Source of the DNA: Flammeovirgaceae bacterium
Lineage (GTDB): Bacteria > Bacteroidota > Bacteroidia > Cytophagales > Cyclobacteriaceae
Reading direction: 5' to 3'
Length of the DNA stretch: 64,000 nucleotides
Assembly (NCBI GenBank): GCA_015180985.1
Contig: CP054185.1
Span: 496,001 to 560,000, forward strand
The notes below the pieces were generated by a model. It searched no databases. It was not told where the DNA came from and was given only the letters and a program-made list of their open reading frames with translations. Of the stretch, positions 33,664-42,435 are shown one piece after another. Position numbers and translations under genes: made by a program. Position 1 is the first letter of the stretch. Each line of letters starts with the position of its first letter.

Positions 33664-34630
33664 GTTCCAGCAAGCACGCGACTTCAGCAAAAAACTCAAC
33701 GCCACATTTGAATTCATCAAACAAAATATTAAGCCGCTAACCAGATGCCTGCTGTACATAGCCGGCCCACCCATGCTCATCGGCAGTATTCTGGCCGGTA
33801 AGCTGTACACCGGGTATTTCGATTTTGTTATGGGCTTCAGCCGCAACCAGGGCAACCCGGAGATGATGGTTGATTACCTCACATCGCCCATCCTGTGGAT
33901 ACAAATAGCAGGCGCCATTCTGCTGATGCTCGCCAGTTTTGTGGTGATCGTATCGGTGGTGAACAATTACATGCTGGAGTATGAGGCCACAAAAAGCAAC
34001 AATATCACGGTAGAAGCAATCTGGGAGCGTGTGCGCAATACCTTGCCCATGTATTTTGGCACCACCCTGCTGTACTGGCTGCTGTTGATGGCCGGCTATA
34101 TACTGATTGTGCTGATCATTGCCGGGGCCGGTTTCCTTTCTGTATTTCTCGGTGTGATTGTGGGTATCGTTACGGTGCTTGCCTTTATTTACATGCTGGT
34201 TGCCCTCTCCCTGATTTTCGTTGTACGAACCTGGGAAAAAACAAGTTTTTTCGAAGCTGTTTCAAGGTGCTTTACACTTGTTAAGGACAAGTGGTGGAGC
34301 ACCTTCGGGTTGCTGCTTGTTGCCTCCATCATTCAAAGCACCATTGCCTCGGCTTTTTTAATTCCCTGGTACATAAACTTTTTTATCAGCATGATGCACA
34401 GCCTGGAAGGAGGACCCGTGGCCGAGCCGTCATTCATCAGCGAACTGATTAACAATGTTTTTATGACGTTGTATTTTATTGTCAGTTTTTTACTGTACGC
34501 CATACCGCTGCTTGCATTGGCGTTCCAGTACTTTAATTTGGTAGAACTCAAGGAAGCCAAAGGGCTGCTCACAAAAATTGAAACGATTGGTCAAACGCCA
34601 GCATCACAACCGAAGGATGAACAGTATTAG
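33641..34630 (+). CDS. Hypothetical polytopic membrane protein of the SpoIIM-MoxR cluster
   Basis: The 329-residue protein has six predicted membrane segments and no domain I can name with confidence. A short soluble start (MQTFVPIEFQQARDF) leads to a first membrane segment at about 45. The ATG at 33641 overlaps the end of the SpoIIM gene by 23 bases, and the gene end overlaps the next start by 14, so it is translationally coupled on both sides. Position and topology suggest it works with its neighbours at the inner membrane. Confidence 0.75.
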   Translation: MQTFVPIEFQQARDFSKKLNATFEFIKQNIKPLTRCLLYIAGPPMLIGSILAGKLYTGYFDFVMGFSRNQGNPEMMVDYLTSPILWIQIAGAILLMLASFVVIVSVVNNYMLEYEATKSNNITVEAIWERVRNTLPMYFGTTLLYWLLLMAGYILIVLIIAGAGFLSVFLGVIVGIVTVLAFIYMLVALSLIFVVRTWEKTSFFEAVSRCFTLVKDKWWSTFGLLLVASIIQSTIASAFLIPWYINFFISMMHSLEGGPVAEPSFISELINNVFMTLYFIVSFLLYAIPLLALAFQYFNLVELKEAKGLLTKIETIGQTPASQPKDEQY

Positions 34631-35312
34631 CATTTTTATTTTACTGTTTTGTATTTCGTTTGTAACACTTGCAGCGGAAGGAACCACGTTGCCGCTAACC
34701 GATAGCAGCGCCATTGAGCTGCGCAGTTTTGACCAGTCAACACTTGAGAAACTAAAGAGTAATCCGGAGCTAAGCTACACCCAGGCCCCGGCCGTGATGA
34801 GCCTGTGGGAACGGTTCAAAATCTGGCTGAACCGCCTCATCGAGTCGCTGCTTCAGGCAGCAGCCTCTGCCGACTGGGTTTCCGTGCTCATTGTCGCACT
34901 GGCACTTATCGCAATCATTTATGTGGCCATGCGGCTGATGAAGGTTGATCCATTTACACTATTTTACAAAACACAAACACCCCTAAAAGCCGGAGTAATT
35001 GAGGAAGATATTCACAGCCTGGATTTCGAAAAACTCATCCGCGAAGCGCTGCAACAGGAGCAGTACAGGCAAGCCATCCGGCTGGTGTTTCTGCAAGCCT
35101 TAAAACTGCTTGCCGATCACCACCGCATCCACTGGCAACCCGGCAAAACCAACCACGATTACCTTGACGAACTAACCGATGCCCGGTTGCGCACCGGCTT
35201 CAACGAACTGAACTTTTACTTTGAGTACGCCTGGTACGGCAATTTTGCGATTAATTCGCACCTGTTTGACCGGGTAAAAACTATTTACGAAAACTGGAAA
35301 ACCACCGTGTAG
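34617..35312 (+). CDS. DUF4129 domain-containing membrane protein
   Basis: The 231-residue protein has an N-terminal signal or anchor (ISIFILLFCISFVTLA), a second membrane segment near 100 (VSVLIVALALIAIIYVAM) and a C-terminal DUF4129 domain of about 100 residues. The latter includes EQYRQAIRLVFLQALKLL, NHDYLDEL and FNELNFYFEYAWYG. The ATG at 34617 was preferred to an upstream in-frame start because it places the signal peptide at the N-terminus and overlaps the previous gene by the usual short span. Confidence 0.82.
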   Translation: MNSISIFILLFCISFVTLAAEGTTLPLTDSSAIELRSFDQSTLEKLKSNPELSYTQAPAVMSLWERFKIWLNRLIESLLQAAASADWVSVLIVALALIAIIYVAMRLMKVDPFTLFYKTQTPLKAGVIEEDIHSLDFEKLIREALQQEQYRQAIRLVFLQALKLLADHHRIHWQPGKTNHDYLDELTDARLRTGFNELNFYFEYAWYGNFAINSHLFDRVKTIYENWKTTV

Positions 35313-36499
35313 TGCGTAAAGACTGGAAATATATCGCTTACCTGCTGGCCGCAGTGGCTGTTTACCTGATCGTAAAAATGGTTTCTCCGCGCGAGATTGA
35401 CTGGACCATCACGTTCTACCATAAAGACAAGAATCCGCACGGCACCTACGCATTGAACGAACTCATGCCTAACCTGTTTCAGGGGAAGAAAATTTATTTG
35501 AGTAACCTTACAGTTTACGAGTGGTACGATTCCGTAAACACACCGGTTAATTTTATCAGTTTCTCAACAACTTTTAAGCCGGGTAAAGAAGATGTGGAGT
35601 CCCTGCTGAGGAATATCCACGAAGGCGGCACCGCATTTATTGCCGCTCAATATTTTGACGGCACCTTTGCCGATACGCTGAACCTGGGCACATCCGATTA
35701 TTTTTTCGATTCATCCTTTTCAGACATGTTCAACCGGAACGACTCCTCTTACCTGGAATTTACCAATCCGGATTTACCTGCATTGGAAAAAAATGTCTTT
35801 CCGCGAAAGAACATTCATAATTATTTCTCTTCGTTCGATTCAACCCGAACACAAGTGATTGCCGTAAATGATCTTGACCTGCCGGTAACGCTTAAAATAA
35901 CGTGGGGCAAGGGCAGCCTGTATGTTAATTCCACCCCGCTGGTATTCACAAATGTGTACCTGCTGCAAGGAAGCAATTATCAGTTTATTGAACGAAGCCT
36001 TTCGCATTTACCGGTAGCCGATACCTATTGGACGGAGTTCTATCACCTGGGCCGGATGGAAGCTGCTACCCCGCTGCGCTTTATCCTTAGCAATGAACCG
36101 CTGGCATGGGCATACTATGTTTCCATAGCTGCCCTGCTGTTGTTTATCCTGTTTGAAATAAAGCGAACGCAGCGTGTTATACCCGTAATTAAACCGCTGG
36201 GTAACTCAACCCTCGAATTTGTGCGCACCATCGGCAACCTGTATTACCAATCGGCCGACCATAAAAACATAGCTGAAAAAAGGATTGCCTTTTTTATTGA
36301 TCAACTGCGCAATAAACATAACATTAAAATGCATCACCTGTCAGATGACCTGGTTCATACTATTTCAAGCAAGACCGGTAACAGCCTGGAAGAAGTGAAT
36401 ATTCTAGCAAAGCAAATTCAAATCATTCAAAACAAACCGGCCATCACAGCCGATGAATTAACAGCTTTAAGCAAAAAATTAGATAGTTTTAACCTGTAG
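35312..36499 (+). CDS. DUF4350 domain-containing membrane protein
   Basis: The 395-residue protein has an N-terminal anchor (YIAYLLAAVAVYLIV), a periplasmic DUF4350 region with HKDKNPHGTYALNEL near 38 and GTAFIAAQYF near 105, and a second membrane segment near 270 (YYVSIAALLLFILFEI). A cytoplasmic tail of about 110 residues follows. The start is GTG at 35312, sharing one base with the DUF4129 stop. Function is unknown; it belongs with the SpoIIM-MoxR-DUF58 cluster. Confidence 0.82.
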   Translation: MRKDWKYIAYLLAAVAVYLIVKMVSPREIDWTITFYHKDKNPHGTYALNELMPNLFQGKKIYLSNLTVYEWYDSVNTPVNFISFSTTFKPGKEDVESLLRNIHEGGTAFIAAQYFDGTFADTLNLGTSDYFFDSSFSDMFNRNDSSYLEFTNPDLPALEKNVFPRKNIHNYFSSFDSTRTQVIAVNDLDLPVTLKITWGKGSLYVNSTPLVFTNVYLLQGSNYQFIERSLSHLPVADTYWTEFYHLGRMEAATPLRFILSNEPLAWAYYVSIAALLLFILFEIKRTQRVIPVIKPLGNSTLEFVRTIGNLYYQSADHKNIAEKRIAFFIDQLRNKHNIKMHHLSDDLVHTISSKTGNSLEEVNILAKQIQIIQNKPAITADELTALSKKLDSFNL

Positions 36500-36538
36500 G
36501 ATTTCACGTAAAGAACTCAAAGCTTATTGTAAAGAATC

Positions 36539-37516
36539 ATGGAAGAAAAACTTTTTGAAAACCGGGTCGACCTCAGCGCACTGAATGCCAGCGTACAACA
36601 AATCCGCAATGAAATCGGCAAAATCATTGTCGGGCAGCAACACCTGGTTGATCTGCTGATTACAGCTGTACTGGCCGATGGCCACGTACTGATTGAAGGC
36701 GTACCCGGTGTAGCCAAAACCCTTACGGCCAAATTGCTGGCGCGGGTTATTGATGTAAAGTTTACCCGTATTCAGTTTACTCCCGATCTGATGCCTTCCG
36801 ATGTGCTGGGCACTTCGGTATTTAACGTAAAGAAATCGGAGTTTGAATTTAAAGCCGGGCCAATCTTTGCTAACATTGTGCTGATTGATGAAATCAACCG
36901 GGCCCCGGCAAAAACGCAGGCTGCACTGTTTGAGGTAATGGAAGAGCGGCAGGTAACTGTGGACGGAACTACCTACACCCTGGAGCATCCTTACCTGGTG
37001 GTGGCCACGCAAAATCCAATCGAGCACGAAGGAACGTATCGCCTGCCCGAAGCGCAGTTAGATCGTTTTCTCTTTAAGGTTGTTGTTGCCTATCCCAATC
37101 TTGAGCAGGAAGTGGCCATCATCAGCGGCCACCACCACCGCCAGGGCCACGCACCGGTAGATGAAGTAAAACAGGTGCTTAGCGCAGAGCAAATCAAAGC
37201 CTACCGGCAGGTTGTTCAGCAGGTACATGTGGAAGATAACCTGGTGAGGTACATGGCACAGATTGTTCATGAAACCCGCAACCATCCTTCGCTGTTTCTG
37301 GGTGGCTCACCCCGTGCATCAGTGGCTTTGCTCAATTGTTCAAAGGCATTTGCCGCCCTTAACGGCCGCGATTTTGTAACCCCTGAGGATGTAAAGTTTG
37401 TTGCCGCTCCGGTACTGCGTCATCGCATTATGCTTAACCCCGATAAGGAAATGGAAGGAGTAACTTCCGATGATGTGGTTAAACAAATCGTGGATAAAAT
37501 AGAAGTGCCCCGCTAA
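36539..37516 (+). CDS. MoxR-family AAA+ ATPase
   Basis: The 325-residue AAA+ chaperone-like ATPase has IIVGQQHLVDLLITAVLADG, Walker A EGVPGVAKTLTAKLLAR near 52, Walker B LIDEINRAPAKTQAALFEVM near 115 and VVATQNPIEHEGTYRLPEAQ, the MoxR signature. The C-terminal lid has SPRASVALL. MoxR proteins are often paired with DUF58 and VWA proteins and are thought to help assemble or activate them. The DUF58 gene follows after 8 bases. Confidence 0.93.
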   Translation: MEEKLFENRVDLSALNASVQQIRNEIGKIIVGQQHLVDLLITAVLADGHVLIEGVPGVAKTLTAKLLARVIDVKFTRIQFTPDLMPSDVLGTSVFNVKKSEFEFKAGPIFANIVLIDEINRAPAKTQAALFEVMEERQVTVDGTTYTLEHPYLVVATQNPIEHEGTYRLPEAQLDRFLFKVVVAYPNLEQEVAIISGHHHRQGHAPVDEVKQVLSAEQIKAYRQVVQQVHVEDNLVRYMAQIVHETRNHPSLFLGGSPRASVALLNCSKAFAALNGRDFVTPEDVKFVAAPVLRHRIMLNPDKEMEGVTSDDVVKQIVDKIEVPR

Positions 37517-37524
37517 CCAGTTCG

Positions 37525-38856
37525 ATGAAGTTCCTGAACGCTCTATACCTCAACAACCGGTTATTTGTGTTTACCGGCATGGTAGTACTGGCTTTTATTG
37601 TGAGCTTTATTGTTTCGTCACTGGTCATCATCCCAAAAATTTTACTGCTGGTATTTACAGCTTTAATCCTCACCGATGTTTTACTGCTCTTCAGTCCAAA
37701 ACGAGGGTTACACGGTTACCGCTTTACCCCCGACCGGCTATCCAATGGCGATGAAAATGAAATCAGAATATATCTGGAAAATTTTTATCCCTTTACCGCT
37801 TCGCTCGAGGTAATTGATGAAATCCCGCACCAGTTTCAGAAACGCGATGTTTCCTTCCAATTGGCTCTGGCATCGCGTTCAAACAAAACCATAACCTATT
37901 TGCTGCGGCCTGTAAAACGGGGCGAGTATTCGTTTGGAGCCGTAAACGGCTTTGTCAGTTCACCGCTGAAACTGGTTAAACGCAGATTCCGCTTTTCGGC
38001 CGATGCGCTGGTACCGGTGTATCCGTCATACATCCAGATGCGCAAATACGAACTGATGGCCATTTCAAACCGGCTTACCGAAGTGGGGGTTAAAAAAATC
38101 AGGCGCATCGGCCACAACATGGAGTTTGAACTGATAAAAGAATATGTGGCTGGCGATGATGTGCGCACCCTAAACTGGAAAGCCACCGCACGAAGAACAC
38201 ACCTGATGGTGAATCATTATCAGGATGAGCGGTCGCAACAGGTGTATTCGCTGATTGATAAAGGCCGTGTAATGCAAATGCCGTTTAACGGGATGAGTTT
38301 GCTCGACTACGCCATCAATGCCTGCCTGGTCATTTCCAACATCGCCATCCGTAAATCCGACAAGGCCGGGTTGATTACTTTTCAAAACGACATAAACACC
38401 ACATTGCCGGCAAGCCGCAGCAACCGGCAGATGGCGCAGATACAGGAAGTACTCTATAACCAGAAAACCGGCTACCGCGAGTCCGACTTTTCGGTGGTGT
38501 ACAGTCACATCCGCAGAAAAATAACCCAGCGCAGTTTACTGCTGTTGTTTACCAATTTTGAATCGCTGTACGGCATGCAACGGCAGTTGCCGTTTTTAAA
38601 AAGCCTGAACAGACAGCATGTGCTGGTGGTAATATTTTTTGAGAATACCGAACTAATCGCCCTTACCACAACACCTGCCCATGCCTTACAGGAAATTTAT
38701 TATAAGGCCGTTGCCGAAAAATTTGCTTACGATAAAAAACTAATTGTAAAAGAACTTCAACAGGCCGGCATTCAAACCATTTTAACGCCTCCAGAAAAAC
38801 TTACCGTTAACACCATTAACAAATACCTTGAATTAAAGGCCCGGGGAATGATTTAG
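37525..38856 (+). CDS. DUF58 domain-containing protein
   Basis: The 443-residue protein has two N-terminal membrane segments (FVFTGMVVLAFIVSFIVSSL and ILLLVFTALILTDVLLLF). An Ig-like periplasmic region follows. The DUF58 core has DDVRTLNWKATARRTHLMVN near 213, then a VWA-like tail (SLIDKGRVMQMPF, LITFQNDI). It is the standard partner of MoxR. The role is not defined; envelope stress or assembly functions have been proposed for related clusters. Confidence 0.9.
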   Translation: MKFLNALYLNNRLFVFTGMVVLAFIVSFIVSSLVIIPKILLLVFTALILTDVLLLFSPKRGLHGYRFTPDRLSNGDENEIRIYLENFYPFTASLEVIDEIPHQFQKRDVSFQLALASRSNKTITYLLRPVKRGEYSFGAVNGFVSSPLKLVKRRFRFSADALVPVYPSYIQMRKYELMAISNRLTEVGVKKIRRIGHNMEFELIKEYVAGDDVRTLNWKATARRTHLMVNHYQDERSQQVYSLIDKGRVMQMPFNGMSLLDYAINACLVISNIAIRKSDKAGLITFQNDINTTLPASRSNRQMAQIQEVLYNQKTGYRESDFSVVYSHIRRKITQRSLLLLFTNFESLYGMQRQLPFLKSLNRQHVLVVIFFENTELIALTTTPAHALQEIYYKAVAEKFAYDKKLIVKELQQAGIQTILTPPEKLTVNTINKYLELKARGMI

Positions 38857-38961
38857 TCGACCTATTTTCCGAAACGTTATACTTTTTATATTTTCGTTAT
38901 TCCCGGCTTTCTGCAATGCAGGAATTTCGGCCGGTAACAAGCTTTATCAGAACCCGAGGTT

Positions 38962-41900
38962 ATGAAGAACGTTTACAGTTGGATTTTTATTGGTGGCTCT
39001 CTTTTACTAACCAACACCCGGTTACAGGCCCAGCAGTTTATGGGCATAAAAATAAAAGATCACACCGTTTGCTACGGGCACACCACCAACCATGATTTTT
39101 ATGTTCCCCCACCGGAAGAATATGTTCAATGGAAAACCGGTGCACGCACGAAAACAGCCAATATCCAGGTAAACTATAACGGATTTACGGCACAGGCACA
39201 AGCAGCTTTTCAATTTGCCGTGGATATCTGGGCCTCCCTCATTACCTCATCACAAACCATTACCATTGATGCGTACTGGCAGCCTCTGGGAGCTGGTATC
39301 CTGGGCGGTGCTATTTACACTTCGGCCTTCGCCAATTTTGATGGCGCCCAGAAACTGAATGTTTTTTACCCGGTTGCTTTGGCTGAAAAAATGGCCGGCA
39401 AAAACCTGAACGGCACAAACTCCGAAATCTTTACCCAATTCAGCAGCAGTGCAAACTGGCACCTCGATCCCGGTTCGCCACCCCCGGCCGGAACATTCGA
39501 TTTGGTTACAGTGGTTCTCCATGAAATCGGTCATGGACTGGGTTTTTCCGGATCATTCAAAATTTTAAGTTCCAACGGGCAGGGTGAAGTGGGCGTACAA
39601 TCAACCGGAGTTCCTATTATTTATGATGTACCCATTAAAAACGGATCGAACATCAACCTCATAGAAGGATTTGCCTCCCCCTCCAGCCAGCTGGCCGGCC
39701 AACTTACAAGCTCCAGTTTATTTTTCGATACACCCAACTCAACCAATTCGAGGTTATTTGCACCAAGTACGTTTAGCAGCGGCTCCAGCATCAGCCATTT
39801 GGATGAAGCCACTTTTAACGGAACAGGCGATGCCCTGATGACTCCGCAAATCGCACCACAGGAAAGAATACTTGCACCAGGTGTTGCCCTGAACATGCTT
39901 AATGACATGGGGTGGCAACAGGTGTTTATCAATCACCAGGCGCTACCTAACACCGAAAATGTTACAGGACCCTACACGGTTACGGCCTTGGTAACCAGCG
40001 ACAATGGTTTTAATGCGGGCACCCTGCGATTGAATTACACCACAGATGGCAATACCTTTACACAGGTAACCATGGCTCCCACCGGTTTACCGAATGAATA
40101 CTCCGCTGTCATTCCTTCAACCGGCACGCCTACTACGTATGGCTACTTTATTTCTGTAAACGATAACAACAACAGGCAGTTTGTAAAGCCCGGTAAGTTT
40201 GTACGCAAACAAAACACGCAGCTACAGGCGCTGTTTGTCTTTGAGGCCGGACCGGATACCAAAGCGCCCATCATCTCGCACAGCCAAAAGCCTTTTTTAC
40301 TTGATACCGATACTCACCTGGATATCGAGGCCCGCGTAACCGACAACATTGGTGTTGCTTCTGTAGTACTTGAGTATCTGATTAATGACGTTCCGCAAAC
40401 CGGGCAATCGTTTACGCTGCAAAACCCCGGAGAGGACTCCATTTACCGCACCACGGTTAATCTCGGCACCGGCCTGGCCAATGGCGATGTACTCAAATAC
40501 CGCATCATCGCTACCGATAATTCATCGAACAGCAACCAACGCACTTCCCCCGCCACAGGGCATTATGTTTTAAATGTTGTGGGTTTGGCGCCTACACAAA
40601 ATTCGTATGCTAACGATTTTAATACACCCAGTGACGACTTCTTTGGCGTAGGCTTCAGTATTACTACCCCTTCAGGCTTTAATAATCCGGCCATTCATAC
40701 CACACATCCGTATCCTGAAGGTCAGGGATTTCCGGGAGGCGAATACAATTACCTCTATCAACTTAAAGTTCCCATCCGGATAAAAGCACAGGAGGCCACA
40801 CTTAAATTTGATGAAATTGTTTTGGTAGAACCCGGAGAACCCGGTACGGTGTTTGGCGATCCTCAGTTTTGGGATTACGTAGTGGTTGAAGGCAGTAAAG
40901 ACGGTGGCTTTACCTGGGTGCCGGTTGCCAACGGCTATGATTCGCGCGACTTTAGCCCGTGGTTAACCCGGTACAACAGCGCCATTTCAGGCAATAATTC
41001 TACCGCTGTTGGTGATCCCACATTGTTCAGAACGCGCACCCTGGACCTACAGAACCAATTTGATACTGGTGATGAAGTTGTTATTCGCTTTCGGCTATAC
41101 AGCGACCAACTGGCTGCAGGCTGGGGATGGTGCATTGATAACCTGAAAATTCAGATTGACGAAACTCCTCCCAAAATACTCCACAATCACACCGACTATT
41201 TGAAGGATGAAGACGATGTGTTAGTTATAACCACCGCGGCTACTGATGCAAGCGGAGTTGAAAGCCTGAAGGTTGAGTACAACATTAATGGTGGTGCGGC
41301 TACCGAAATTGAATTTGATGTTGACCCCCCGGCTGCTACCTATACATTTTCATTAGCCGGCCTGAGTACTCTTCCGGCTGGCAATTTTGTGGAGTACCGC
41401 CTGGCAGCTGTAGATAGTGCCGGCAATACCACAACGCTGCCTTCCAGCGGGTTTTTTAAAGTACCCATTATAAACTTTAGCACACCCATTGCCACCTATG
41501 CCAATAATTTTAACAGTGCAACCACTGATTTTGTAGGTAATTTCTTCTCAGTAGCCCAGCCAACCGGTTTTTCAAACAGCGCCCTTCATAGTGAACATCC
41601 TTATTCCAATGGCTTCGGTCTGGACCAAACAACCAACTATACCATTACCCTGTTAAAGCCAATCACCATAGCCTCCTCAAACAGCCTGATGCGCTTTGAT
41701 GAGATTGCGATTATTGAACCGACCAACCTGGGTATTCCGTTTGGCAGTCCGAACTTTAAGGATTATGTAATTATTGAAGGCTCGAAAGATGGCGGACAAA
41801 CCTGGCTGCATTTTCTGGACGGGTATAATGCACGCGAAAATTCGGCCTGGCTTGGTGCGTACAATACAGGTTCAACGCCAACGCCTGCATTATTCAGAAC

Positions 41901-42312
41901 CCGCCTGCTCGATTTGAAAGCCAGTGGTAATTTTAACACGGGCGATAATGTTATTATCCGGTTCCGCTTGTTTGCTACCTCTTCGGTTAATGCGTGGGGC
42001 TGGGCTATTGATAATCTGTACATTCAGGACGCCACCACCGGCCTTGAAAACGAACTGGCTTCAGCCATACAGGTGTTTCCCAATCCGGTGGTTGATTGGA
42101 TCACCATTGAAGCCTCAGGGCTTGACGGAAATGTTTCCGTTTCGATGGTTAATCTGCAGGGACAAAGTCTTCATTACGCAGAGATTCAACCGGAACAAGG
42201 TGCCGTTAAACATTCCATTAACACATCGGCTTTGCCTTCAGGCCTCTACCTCCTGAAACTGAAAACCGCCAAAGGAACGGTGATTAAAAAAGTAGCCAAA
42301 GTAAACCGATAG
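38962..42312 (+). CDS. Secreted T9SS-sorted zinc metalloprotease-like protein with repeated C-terminal modules
   Basis: The 1116-residue protein has a signal peptide (cleavage near LQAQQ) and a zincin domain with LHEIGHGLGFSGS (H187, E188, H191). The third metzincin ligand expected near 197 is not a histidine or aspartate in this spacing. Ig-like regions follow, then two homologous modules of about 200 residues (near 540-735 and 840-1040) that share VVVEGSKDGG/VIIEGSKDGG, VVIRFRL and GWGWCIDNL/AWGWAIDNL. A type A T9SS sorting domain (VFPNPVVDWITIEA to KKVAKV) ends it. It is probably an extracellular peptidase; the substrate is unknown. Confidence 0.85.
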   Translation: MKNVYSWIFIGGSLLLTNTRLQAQQFMGIKIKDHTVCYGHTTNHDFYVPPPEEYVQWKTGARTKTANIQVNYNGFTAQAQAAFQFAVDIWASLITSSQTITIDAYWQPLGAGILGGAIYTSAFANFDGAQKLNVFYPVALAEKMAGKNLNGTNSEIFTQFSSSANWHLDPGSPPPAGTFDLVTVVLHEIGHGLGFSGSFKILSSNGQGEVGVQSTGVPIIYDVPIKNGSNINLIEGFASPSSQLAGQLTSSSLFFDTPNSTNSRLFAPSTFSSGSSISHLDEATFNGTGDALMTPQIAPQERILAPGVALNMLNDMGWQQVFINHQALPNTENVTGPYTVTALVTSDNGFNAGTLRLNYTTDGNTFTQVTMAPTGLPNEYSAVIPSTGTPTTYGYFISVNDNNNRQFVKPGKFVRKQNTQLQALFVFEAGPDTKAPIISHSQKPFLLDTDTHLDIEARVTDNIGVASVVLEYLINDVPQTGQSFTLQNPGEDSIYRTTVNLGTGLANGDVLKYRIIATDNSSNSNQRTSPATGHYVLNVVGLAPTQNSYANDFNTPSDDFFGVGFSITTPSGFNNPAIHTTHPYPEGQGFPGGEYNYLYQLKVPIRIKAQEATLKFDEIVLVEPGEPGTVFGDPQFWDYVVVEGSKDGGFTWVPVANGYDSRDFSPWLTRYNSAISGNNSTAVGDPTLFRTRTLDLQNQFDTGDEVVIRFRLYSDQLAAGWGWCIDNLKIQIDETPPKILHNHTDYLKDEDDVLVITTAATDASGVESLKVEYNINGGAATEIEFDVDPPAATYTFSLAGLSTLPAGNFVEYRLAAVDSAGNTTTLPSSGFFKVPIINFSTPIATYANNFNSATTDFVGNFFSVAQPTGFSNSALHSEHPYSNGFGLDQTTNYTITLLKPITIASSNSLMRFDEIAIIEPTNLGIPFGSPNFKDYVIIEGSKDGGQTWLHFLDGYNARENSAWLGAYNTGSTPTPALFRTRLLDLKASGNFNTGDNVIIRFRLFATSSVNAWGWAIDNLYIQDATTGLENELASAIQVFPNPVVDWITIEASGLDGNVSVSMVNLQGQSLHYAEIQPEQGAVKHSINTSALPSGLYLLKLKTAKGTVIKKVAKVNR

Positions 42313-42340
42313 TTCGTTCAGGGCAGGCTTAAAATCTGAA

Positions 42341-42367
42341 TAGCCCGTTAGGCTGACGGGCTATTTT
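42341..42367 (+). terminator. Terminator after the T9SS metalloprotease gene
   Basis: TAGCCCGT (42341-42348) and ACGGGCTA (42355-42362) form an 8-bp stem with loop TAGGCTG, followed by TTTTTATT. Confidence 0.88.
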
Positions 42368-42400
42368 TATTCACATGCTTTCAATCCCGTCTTTCCTGAT

Positions 42401-42408
42401 TATTTTTG
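42401..42408 (+). promoter_or_regulatory. Promoter of carB
   Basis: TATTTTTG matches TAnnTTTG. TTTC at 42379-42382 is a candidate -33 element. Transcription would start near 42414, which rules out the in-frame TTG at 42406 and supports the ATG at 42436. Confidence 0.6.
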
Positions 42409-42435
42409 CCCAATTTATCCAACCACTACCGTACA

